Part shown: positions 25,043 through 33,700 of the stretch, in pieces
Numbering within the stretch: the stretch's first letter is position 1
How the letters are laid out: the number at the start of each line of letters is the position of its first letter
Source: Bacteroidales bacterium UBA1458
GTDB taxonomy: Bacteria; Bacteroidota; Bacteroidia; Bacteroidales; VadinHA17
Direction: 5' to 3'
DNA length: 39,332 bases
Assembly (NCBI GenBank): GCA_002325785.1
Contig: DCSU01000158.1
Coordinates: 30,141 to 69,472, forward strand
Made by a program: the position numbers and the translations under genes
Notes under the pieces: generated by a model
What the model saw: the letters and a program-made list of their open reading frames with translations, nothing else
Told to the model about the DNA's origin: nothing
Database searches by the model: none

Positions 25043-27139
25043 GTGAGTGTGCTGAAAAAGATTATTCTCTCGCTGTTCTGCATCGTTCTTCTGTCTAACC
25101 ATGCCGTCGCTACCACGCCAAGGATGACGGAGGGCGTGCTAGACCTTAGAAATATCCAGCAGGGCGACGATTTTTCCGTGCGGATGAACGGCGAGTGGGA
25201 GTTCTTTTTCGGCACATTCATTTATGGTACCCCCGGTAAAATTCAGGACACCCTCCAGCCTGACTGTTACGGGAAAGTGCCGGGATACTGGAATGAATAT
25301 ACCGTTGACGGAGTGCAGCTGCCACCATTTGGGTACGGCACTTACAGGGCTCTGATTCTTCTTCCCTCAGGATACCGTGACCGGATGGGCATAGACATGC
25401 CCGTCTTCGACACCTCTTACGAGATAGCGATAAACGGCGTCACCGTTGCAAGAAACGGTACTCCGGCACGCAGCAGAGCCGAGTCTATTCCCTCTTATGA
25501 GCCTCTTTTCTTCAGCTATCTGCCAGGCAAGGACACCCTTGAGATACTGATCCGGGTATCAAACTACGAACATCGCAGGGGTGGCTTCTGGATGCCTATG
25601 AAGGTGGGCACATTCCATTCCATCCAGACCAATTTCACAAACCAGTGGTTCATCTCCATAGCTGCTTCGGGTATGCTGTTCTCCTCGTTCCTCTTCTTTT
25701 TCATCTTCTATCTGCTCGACAGAAGGGACAGAAAACTGCTGATGTTCTCCATACTGGTGCTCTGCCTGGCGCTCAGGCCTTTTCTGTCGGCGCCCTACCT
25801 TGTCACGATAACGAATGTCACCAACTGGAATCTGATCGTCAGGGGAGAATACCTTATACTTTTCATGATGATAGCATCCGGTGCCTGGCTCGCATGCATG
25901 ATATACCCCACCCGCTGGTTCAGGAAATTCGCCCTGGCAGTTGATGTCATATTCCTTGCAGGCGTTATCCTTGTGCTCACGCTGCCGGTATATCTCTTTT
26001 CATATTCAGTGTGGGTTGTTCAGGCAACAGCTATTTTTGCGCTGCTTTACGTCATCACAATGAGCATGAAAGGAGTGCTCAGGCGAAGATGGATCGATCT
26101 GCTTTACCTTATAGCATTCCTCGCCATCGGGTTTGGGGTCATCGCTGACATCCTGCTTGCCAATGCACTGGAGGAAAACCAGCAGCTTTATATTCTCTCA
26201 TTCCTGATGCTTGTGTTTGTAATGATACAGGCCACCCTTCTTATCCGTGAATGGATAAGTTCAGGCAGGGAGAGGGAGAAGCTCTCATTACAGCTGGAAG
26301 AACTGAACAGGAGCCTGGAGACGCGGGTTGAGAAGAGAACCAGGGAGCTGAGGGAGAAGAGTGACGAGCTTAACGCACGTAATGAGCAGATAGCACAGCA
26401 GAACAGAAAGCTGTCTGAGACCATCAGCCTCAAGAATAAAATCTTCTCAGTAATATCACATGACCTGCGCAGCCCCGTCGTGAATATCCTCTATTCACTC
26501 TATCTGCTCAAGGAAGAGGAATATCGCGATAAGACAGAGTCGCTGGCGGATTCGTGCATCCAGTATTCACAGATGCTGATCACCCTGCTGGAGAATATGC
26601 TTGTATGGGGCAGAGGACAGGAAGGCATGATCCGCAATTCACCGGCTGAAAACGACATTGCGGACATCATCCTGACCAACATAAGCATACTGAAAGACAG
26701 CGCGGACAGGAAGAACATCTCACTCAACTTCACCCAGGTTGGCCGGTCAAAGGGATGGTTTGACAGAGACCTTGCAGATATAATCATAAGGAACCTTCTG
26801 TCAAACGCTATCAAATACACCAATCACGGCGGCCGTGTAACCATCCATGTGAAAGAGAGGGAAGAATCAGGCGAATGGGTAATAATCAGGGTATGTGACA
26901 ACGGTGTTGGCATAAGTGCAGATCGTCAGCAGACGATCTTTACCGGTAACGAAATATTCACTACCCAGGGAACCGATTCCGAGAAGGGAACAGGCATAGG
27001 ACTGAAACTCGTTCATGAGCTCGTAACGATCAGCAAGGGGACTATCACAGTAGAGAGCACCCCCGGTAACGGCAGCTGCTTCACAGTCACCCTGCCCGGA
27101 CCGGGGCATGAACGAAAAGGGCGTGACATGCTTATCTGA
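25043..27139 (+). CDS. 7TM-DISM sensor histidine kinase
   Basis: A 698-residue membrane kinase. It has a signal peptide (about 1-23), an extracytoplasmic sugar-binding-like jelly-roll domain (about 30-190), a block of seven membrane segments (about 200-400, 7TMR-DISM type) and a coiled coil with repeated Glu/Arg (about 405-455). The HisKA box FSVISHDLRSP follows with phosphoacceptor H473, and then the ATPase domain with NLLSNAIKY, DNGVGI and GTGIGLKLV. No receiver or output domain is fused and no response-regulator gene is next to it. It starts with GTG at 25043; a second GTG two codons later is possible. It may be co-transcribed with the M3 peptidase gene. The ligand is unknown. Confidence 0.9.
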   Translation: MSVLKKIILSLFCIVLLSNHAVATTPRMTEGVLDLRNIQQGDDFSVRMNGEWEFFFGTFIYGTPGKIQDTLQPDCYGKVPGYWNEYTVDGVQLPPFGYGTYRALILLPSGYRDRMGIDMPVFDTSYEIAINGVTVARNGTPARSRAESIPSYEPLFFSYLPGKDTLEILIRVSNYEHRRGGFWMPMKVGTFHSIQTNFTNQWFISIAASGMLFSSFLFFFIFYLLDRRDRKLLMFSILVLCLALRPFLSAPYLVTITNVTNWNLIVRGEYLILFMMIASGAWLACMIYPTRWFRKFALAVDVIFLAGVILVLTLPVYLFSYSVWVVQATAIFALLYVITMSMKGVLRRRWIDLLYLIAFLAIGFGVIADILLANALEENQQLYILSFLMLVFVMIQATLLIREWISSGREREKLSLQLEELNRSLETRVEKRTRELREKSDELNARNEQIAQQNRKLSETISLKNKIFSVISHDLRSPVVNILYSLYLLKEEEYRDKTESLADSCIQYSQMLITLLENMLVWGRGQEGMIRNSPAENDIADIILTNISILKDSADRKNISLNFTQVGRSKGWFDRDLADIIIRNLLSNAIKYTNHGGRVTIHVKEREESGEWVIIRVCDNGVGISADRQQTIFTGNEIFTTQGTDSEKGTGIGLKLVHELVTISKGTITVESTPGNGSCFTVTLPGPGHERKGRDMLI

Positions 27140-27148
27140 TTCCTGCCA

Positions 27149-27820
27149 TCACCCCTCAGAGAGCCTTGACAGGCCCCTGATATCGAGCAGCCTGACCTCG
27201 CGCCTGTTTACCGCAATGAGACCCTCATCCTCCATCTCCCCTATGGCCCTGGCAAGTGACGGCCGGGTCACCCCGAAGAACTCCGAGAGTTCCTGCTGAG
27301 TGCGGTCAACAATCACCCTGCCCGAAATAGCCCCGGGAAGTGAGGATAGGTAATAGGCAAACTTACCCCTTATGGTACGGAATGAGAGGAACCTGATCCT
27401 GCCTGAAAGAAAGAGAGCCTTGGTACAGATCACGGTGAGATAGTTGGAGAGGATCCGCGTGTCGCTCTTCATGAGGGTCAGGTAATCGGCCTTGCCAATT
27501 ATCAGCAACTCTGAATCCATGTTAGCTATTACATTTACCGGATAATGTGCTCCTGCGCCATAAATGAATGCTGACGCCAGAGCCTGGGGAGGATTGACAT
27601 CTTCGATCTTAATGGTGCGGCCCGCCAGGTCGGTCATCTCACCCTTCATGCTGCCCGAAAGCACAATCATTACCGAGGATATCTCCTCCCCTGCCAGGGC
27701 AGCCACCGCTCCGGCATGGAAGAACCTTACCCTGTAGTTCACGCTTTCAAGAAGACCTTCAATCTCGGTATCATCAAGGCCGGCAAACAGCGGCGATCGT
27801 CTCAGAACAGGAAACTTCAT
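27149..27820 (-). CDS. Crp/Fnr family regulator, HcpR-like
   Basis: A 223-residue regulator with an N-terminal cyclic-nucleotide-binding-type beta-roll (about 10-120), a dimer helix and a C-terminal winged helix (QQELSEFFGVTRPSLARAIGEMEDEGLI, with the recognition helix in RPSLARAI). Only one Cys is present, so it does not carry an Fnr-type Fe-S cluster; HcpR proteins sense NO through haem instead. It is divergent from the Fe-S protein and hcp genes, with a perfect palindrome in the shared spacer. That strongly suggests it controls the nitrosative-stress operon and perhaps itself. It is convergent with the histidine kinase gene at 9 bp. Confidence 0.87.
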   Translation of the reverse strand: MKFPVLRRSPLFAGLDDTEIEGLLESVNYRVRFFHAGAVAALAGEEISSVMIVLSGSMKGEMTDLAGRTIKIEDVNPPQALASAFIYGAGAHYPVNVIANMDSELLIIGKADYLTLMKSDTRILSNYLTVICTKALFLSGRIRFLSFRTIRGKFAYYLSSLPGAISGRVIVDRTQQELSEFFGVTRPSLARAIGEMEDEGLIAVNRREVRLLDIRGLSRLSEG

Positions 27821-27852
27821 TTTTTTTGTTAAAAATAAAGATAATTCGCAAT

Positions 27853-27870
27853 TTGTAACAATTGTTACAA
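27853..27870. promoter_or_regulatory. Crp/Fnr-type operator, 18-bp perfect palindrome
   Basis: TTGTAACAATTGTTACAA is its own reverse complement over 18 bp. It fits the TTGT-n10-ACAA layout used by Crp/Fnr/HcpR proteins. It is centred at 27861.5, about 41 bp upstream of the transcription start predicted from the -7 box at 27891. This is the class II activator position. It also lies 33 bp upstream of the regulator's own start codon. Confidence 0.82.
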
Positions 27871-27890
27871 TCTATATTTTGCCCGTAAGG

Positions 27891-27898
27891 TACATTTG
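27891..27898 (+). promoter_or_regulatory. -7 promoter element of the Fe-S protein/hcp operon
   Basis: TACATTTG matches TAnnTTTG at all fixed bases, 23 bp before the start codon. No -33 TTTG sits at the normal distance; the palindromic operator ends 20 bp upstream instead. This is what an activator-dependent promoter would look like. Confidence 0.62.
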
Positions 27899-27921
27899 CA
27901 TTGTAAACAGATAGAAAATCA

Positions 27922-28866
27922 ATGCAAAGAGAGATAATCAGGATTGATGAAGAGAGGTGTACCGGTTGTGGTATCTGTGTGCCAAACTGCCATGAAGGGG
28001 CCCTCCAGGTGATTGACGGCAAGGTCAGGCTGGTGTCAGAGCTGATGTGCGACGGGCTGGGTGCCTGCATAGGCCACTGCCCGGAGGATGCCATCACCAT
28101 CGAGAAAAGAGAGGCTGAACCGTATGATGAGATCGCCGTGATTGCTGAAATGGTGAATAAAGGTACGAACACTGTCATTGCCCATCTCAGGCATCTGAAA
28201 GATCATAATGAGTACGGATACCTGGAGGAGGGTTCCACCTGGCTGGAGGTACATTCCAAAGATCTGTCATTCAACGTTCAGGAGGTTCTTGATGTGGTTA
28301 ACGAGACCTCCCGGCATAAACATGCTGCATCTGGTATTCGGCATGAACAGGCAGCACCTGGTTTACAGCATGCACATCCTGCACCTGATGTTCATCATTT
28401 ACACGCTGGCGGCACCTGTCCCGGCAGCAGGGAGAGGCTGATAGCCCCAGCACCGGCGTTTGACACGGTTGCGGCAGTGACACCTTCGCAGCTAACCCAC
28501 TGGCCGGTGCAGATGCATCTTGTCAATCCCAACTCCCCGGCTTACAGGAGTGCTGACCTGCTGCTTGCGGCCGACTGTGTGGCATTTTCAATGGGGTCAT
28601 TCCACAACGCCTTCCTGAAAGGCAGAGCCCTTGCAATAGCCTGCCCGAAACTCGACCATGGGACAGAAACTTATATAGATAAACTGACGGTAATGATAGA
28701 TACTGCAAAGGTGAATACTATCACCGTCATGATGATGGAGGTCCCCTGCTGCGGGGGTCTCATACAGATGGTACGTACAGCCATGGCCCGGGCCTCAAGG
28801 AAAGTGCCGGTCAAGGCAATCATGGTAAGCATTGATGGAAAGATCCTCAGTGATGAGTGGATATAA
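27922..28866 (+). CDS. Fe-S protein of the Hcp operon with a His-rich insert
   Basis: A 314-residue protein. The first ferredoxin motif is complete (C13-x2-C16-x2-C19-x3-C23). The second, CDGLGACIGHCP, has only C43, C49 and C53; Leu46 stands at the position of the missing Cys, so a [3Fe-4S] cluster or an Asp44 ligand is possible. Residues 132-161 hold eight His in three imperfect nine-residue repeats (such as HEQAAPGLQ and HAHPAPDVH). The rest (about 180-314) is a conserved-looking domain with CVAFSMGSFHNAFLKGR, ACPKLD and a Cys pair in EVPCCGGL. It lies 43 bp before hcp in one operon and is a likely electron carrier to Hcp. The His-rich part may bind metal; that is inference. Confidence 0.85.
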   Translation: MQREIIRIDEERCTGCGICVPNCHEGALQVIDGKVRLVSELMCDGLGACIGHCPEDAITIEKREAEPYDEIAVIAEMVNKGTNTVIAHLRHLKDHNEYGYLEEGSTWLEVHSKDLSFNVQEVLDVVNETSRHKHAASGIRHEQAAPGLQHAHPAPDVHHLHAGGTCPGSRERLIAPAPAFDTVAAVTPSQLTHWPVQMHLVNPNSPAYRSADLLLAADCVAFSMGSFHNAFLKGRALAIACPKLDHGTETYIDKLTVMIDTAKVNTITVMMMEVPCCGGLIQMVRTAMARASRKVPVKAIMVSIDGKILSDEWI

Positions 28867-28909
28867 ACGAATTTATATAAAATAAATACCAAACTAAAAA
28901 AGTTAAGAA

Positions 28910-30556
28910 ATGAGCATGTTTTGTTTTCAGTGCCAGGAAACGGCAAAAGGAACCGGATGCGTCATCAAAGGCGTATGCGGAAAGACGGACGATGTTGCAC
29001 AGGCGCAGGATCTGCTGGTATGGGTTGCCAAAGGCATCTCCATACTTGGAACCATTGCCCGTGAGAACCACTATTCAAATGCGAAGGTTGACAGATTCGT
29101 TCAGGAAGCGCTGTTCACAACCATCACCAATGCCAACTTTGACAAGGCTAAGATCTTTTCAAAGATCAATCAGGGCATCGCCCTGAGGGAGAAATTCGTG
29201 GGCGAGATGAAGGGCCATTCTATTGCCATCCCCGGTAATCTCCATGCAAGCGCAACATGGAAGCCTGCAAGCGAGCAGGATATGGTTGACATGGCTGAAA
29301 AGACGGGTGTCCTTACAACGCTTAACGAGGATATACGTTCGCTTCGCGAGCTGGTAATCTATGGAGTAAAGGGTATTGCGGCATACGCAGAACATGCCGG
29401 TAACCTTGGTTTCAACAGCGACAGCGTTGACGCCTTCATTCAACGTGCCCTTACCGCCACCACCAATGACAACCTCTCAGTGGATGAGCTCGTAGCCCTG
29501 GTGCTCGAGACTGGCAAACACGGGGTTGAAGTAATGGCACTTCTTGACAAAGCCAACACTACCGCTTACGGGAACCCCGAGATCACCGAGGTCAACCTGG
29601 GTGTCAGGAAAAACCCTGCCATCCTGATCAGCGGACATGACATGAAAGACATGGAAGAGCTTCTGCGCCAGACCGAAGGCACAGGCGTTGATGTTTATAC
29701 CCACAGCGAGATGCTTCCTGCAAACTACTATCCTGCTTTCAAGAAATACAAGCACTTTGTAGGCAACTATGGAAACTCATGGTGGAGACAGACTACCGAA
29801 TTTGAGAGCTTCAACGGACCCGTTCTCTTCACAACAAACTGCATAGTGCCGCTGCGCGAAAGCTACAGCGACCGGATCTATACTACCGGTTCGTCAGGGT
29901 ATCCCGGTTGCCCCCATATTCCTGACAGGGAGCCTGGTAAGGAGAAAGACTTTTCGGCAATCATTGCGCACGCAAAAAAATGTGCTCCTCCCAAGGAGAT
30001 AGAGACAGGCACCCTGATAGGAGGCTTTGCCCATAACCAGGTGGCACTGCTGGCTGATAAGGTTGTGGATGCAGTGAAGAGCGGTGCCATCAGGAAATTT
30101 GTTGTGATGGGTGGATGTGACGGACGAATGAAGAGCCGCGAATACTACACCGATTTTGCAAAGGCACTTCCTAAGGATACTGTCATCCTGACGGCTGGCT
30201 GCGCCAAATACAGGTACAATAAGCTGAAACTGGGCGATATCAACGGAATACCTCGCGTACTTGACGCCGGACAGTGCAACGACTCCTACTCGCTGGCAGT
30301 GACCGCACTGCTGCTCAAGGATGCCTTCAAACTGAATGACATCAATGAGCTGCCCATAGCATTTAACATCGCATGGTATGAACAGAAGGCTGTCATCGTC
30401 CTTCTGGCCCTCCTCTACCTGGGCGTGAAGAAGATATACCTCGGTCCAACTCTCCCGGGCTTTCTGTCACCAAACGTGGTCAACGTGCTCGTTGAGAAAT
30501 TCGGCATAGCCGGTATTACAACGGTTGATGAGGACATGAAGATCCTGATGAATTAA
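28910..30556 (+). CDS. hcp: Hydroxylamine reductase / hybrid cluster protein (Hcp), class I
   Basis: A 548-residue hybrid-cluster protein. The N-terminal cluster motif C5-x2-C8-x8-C17-x5-C23 marks the class I form found in strict anaerobes rather than the wider-spaced form of facultative enterobacteria. Hybrid-cluster ligands appear in GHDMKD, FTTNCIVPL, GYPGCPHIP, TAGCAKYRYNKL and AGQCNDSYS. Hcp is thought to reduce NO or hydroxylamine and to protect against nitrosative stress. It is second in the operon with the Fe-S protein, under the HcpR-like regulator. A hairpin terminator follows 20 bp after the stop. No separate Hcr reductase gene is present, so the neighbouring Fe-S protein is the likely donor. 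Confidence 0.97.
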   Translation: MSMFCFQCQETAKGTGCVIKGVCGKTDDVAQAQDLLVWVAKGISILGTIARENHYSNAKVDRFVQEALFTTITNANFDKAKIFSKINQGIALREKFVGEMKGHSIAIPGNLHASATWKPASEQDMVDMAEKTGVLTTLNEDIRSLRELVIYGVKGIAAYAEHAGNLGFNSDSVDAFIQRALTATTNDNLSVDELVALVLETGKHGVEVMALLDKANTTAYGNPEITEVNLGVRKNPAILISGHDMKDMEELLRQTEGTGVDVYTHSEMLPANYYPAFKKYKHFVGNYGNSWWRQTTEFESFNGPVLFTTNCIVPLRESYSDRIYTTGSSGYPGCPHIPDREPGKEKDFSAIIAHAKKCAPPKEIETGTLIGGFAHNQVALLADKVVDAVKSGAIRKFVVMGGCDGRMKSREYYTDFAKALPKDTVILTAGCAKYRYNKLKLGDINGIPRVLDAGQCNDSYSLAVTALLLKDAFKLNDINELPIAFNIAWYEQKAVIVLLALLYLGVKKIYLGPTLPGFLSPNVVNVLVEKFGIAGITTVDEDMKILMN

Positions 30557-30576
30557 TCTCAACAGGTAACAGATTG

Positions 30577-30608
30577 AAAGGGAGTTCCGTCACCGAACTC
30601 CCTTTTTC
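30577..30608 (+). terminator. Intrinsic terminator after hcp
   Basis: AAAGGGAGTTC pairs with GAACTCCCTTT over 11 bp, loop CGTCACC, followed by more T (CTTTTTCTTTTCC). It ends the Fe-S protein/hcp operon and separates it from the fused activase-dehydratase gene. Confidence 0.9.
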
Positions 30609-30733
30609 TTTTCCATCAGTGCCCACAAACTAATATATATCACATTTTTGCACATTTATCTTGAGATTGAGCATAATTTACTAAATTGCTGATATTAACC
30701 CTCAGGGGGTGTGTATGCTAAAACCTGATCTCC

Positions 30734-33700
30734 ATGGATAAAGGATCTTTATTGAGCACAGCAGACAGCGGCTACTTCATAGGACTTGACATAGGATCCG
30801 TTTCACTTAACACCGTACTGCTCGATGAGCATTTCAGTATTGTCGAAGATTATTATGACTATGTCCATGGAAAACCATTCAATGTGCTACATGAACGCCT
30901 CCGCTCACTTCTGAAAGATCATCCGCCGGAGACGATCAGGGGCATAGCCCTTACCGGCACAGGGGGGAAGCTTGCATCCGGACTCATCGGCGGCCTCTTC
31001 GTCAACGAGATCATTGCCCAGGCCACTGCGGCTGGCAGACTCTTCCCTGACGCCCGGACCGTCATTGAGATCGGGGGGGAAGACTCCAAGTTTATTGTTC
31101 TTGAAAGGCAACCTTCCGATGATTATGCCAGGCTGGTTGACTTTGAGATGAACAGTGTTTGCGCTGCGGGTACAGGCTCTTTTCTCGACCAGCAGGCAAA
31201 GCGTATAGGTGTCCCCATAGAGAAGGAGTTTGGCGAGATGGCTATGCGTTCGGTCAATCCGCCACGTATCGCCGGACGCTGTAGCGTCTTTGCCAAGAGT
31301 GACATGATACACCACCAGCAGCTGGCCACCCCGCTGCATGATATTGTGGCAGGACTGTGTTTTGCGCTGGCAAGGAATTTCCGGAGCACGGTGGCGCGAA
31401 GCAAGGAGATCAGAAAACCCGTGATCTTCTCCGGAGGCGTCGCCGCCAACATAGGTATGGTGAGAGCATTCCGCGAGGTTCTTGACCTCTCCCCTGAAGA
31501 GCTGATCATTCCCGAGCATCATGCCTCGATGGGTGCTATCGGCGCTGTCATGTACTGCCATTCCAACCGTTTACAGATGGATCACTTTGCCGGGCTGGCG
31601 CAGCTGGAGGAGTACCTTAATAACGACAGCACGGTTTTCAGCAGCCTCCCTCAGCTCACAGTATCCGAAGCAACATATAACAAGGAGGTCAGGTTCAGGA
31701 AAAACGGCACTGACAAAATCCCGGTATACCTGGGCATTGATGTCGGCTCCCTGAGCACAAATGTCGTACTGATAGACCCTCAGCATAACGTAGTGGCGAG
31801 ACGGTACCTGCCTACAGCCGGCAAGCCCCTGGAGGCAATACAGAAAGGCATGACCGAAATCTACGACGAAGCGGGAAACGACGTGGTAGTCATCGGCGCA
31901 GGAACCACCGGATCAGGAAGATACCTCACCGGCGACTTCATCGGTGCCGATACCATCCGGAATGAGATAACGGCACAGGCCACGGCCGCAATAGACTATG
32001 ACCCTACGGTTGACACCATTTTTGAGATCGGAGGACAGGATTCCAAGTATATCAGCATCGAGAACGGGGTGGTGGTAGACTTTGAGATGAACAAGGTATG
32101 CGCCGCCGGCACCGGTTCATTCCTGGAAGAACAGGCAGAGAAGCTGAACATTAAGATTATTGATGAGTTCGGAGCCATGGCCCTGAAGTCAGAGTCGCCC
32201 GTCAAGCTGGGCGACCGCTGTACCGTATTCATGGAGTCAGACCTGAATTCATTCATGCAGAAAGGCGCAAGAAATGATAACCTCGTTGGAGGACTGGCAT
32301 ACTCCATAGTATATAACTACCTCCAGAAGGTAGTGGCTGACCGGAAGGTTGGCGACAAGATATTCTTCCAGGGAGGAGTGACGAACAACAAAGCCGTGGT
32401 GGCTGCCTTTGAGCAGGTGCTCGGGAAAAAGATAATTATTCCTCCACACTTCGACGTTACCGGTGCCATAGGAGCAGCTATTCTGGCGCAGCGATCAATG
32501 ACTGAAGGACAAAAGACATCCTTCCGGGGCTTCGGCATACGCAACGCCACCTACGAGATGAGCAGGTTCGTCTGCAACGGCTGCGTAAACCACTGCGAGA
32601 TTAGCAGGGTGAAGATCGAGGGAGATGACAAACCGCTATTCTACGGGGGCCGCTGTGAAAAATACGAGACTGACGGGCGAAAGAAGAACACGGGCCACCT
32701 CCCCAACCTTTTTAAAATAAGGACCGGAATGCTCACCGGAGACTACATTGAAAGAGAGGCAGACGGTAAGCCTACCGTTGGAATACCAAGGGCACTGATG
32801 ATCTACTACCAGCAATTTCCCTTCTGGAGGACCTTCTTTGAGGAGCTGGGTTTCAGAGTCATTCTCTCAAGGGAGTCTGACAAGAAACTAATAGCACAAT
32901 CTATTGAGACTATCACCTCTGAGACCTGTCTGCCGGTTGAGCTGATGCACGGACATGTGATAGACCTTCTTGACAAGGGAGTTGATTATGTCTTTCTCCC
33001 CTTCATTGTCAGCGGCAAATACAAGGAAGGTGACACGACCACAAACTCCAACTGCCCGTGGATACAGTCGTTCCCCTTTATGGTTAAGGCCGCCCTCAGG
33101 GGTAAGGTAGATGATTCGAAGTTCCTCACGCCCACCCTACACTTCAGGTATTTTGAGCGTGCACTGGTGAAAGAGATGATCTCATTCTTCGGTGACAGGT
33201 TCGGCCTTAGCGGAGAAAGGATCAGAAAGGCTGTTTATAAGGCTGACGGTGTCCAGATCTCGTTTGAGAAGGGTCTTGTGGAATACGGGCGTGAGGTGCT
33301 GGCAAATGTCCCTTCCGGCTGCAGGCCGGTGATCATTCTGGGCAGGCCATACAACAGCACTGATCCTCACCTCAACCTCGGTCTCACCGAGAAACTACTG
33401 GCACAGGATGTCATGCCCATTCCTCTTGACATGCTTGATCTTCAGGTAGGGGATATCTACACAAACTATCGGAACATGTACTGGCCCAACGGCCAGAAGA
33501 TGATTGCCGCCGCACAGTATGTTGCCAGAACCGAAGGTCTTTATGCCGTTTACATCAGTAACTTCAGGTGCGGGCCCGACTCATTTATCTGGCACTATAT
33601 TACCGAAGAGCTCAAGGGCAAGCCCTTCCTTCACCTGGAGGTTGACGAGCACTCTGCCGACGCAGGGATGGTAACACGTATCGAGGCGTTCCTTGACAGC

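Noticed and set aside
28315..28404. CRISPR-like repeat pattern in the Fe-S protein gene
   Set aside because: The units are imperfect, in frame and encode a His-rich protein segment; there are no spacers or cas genes.
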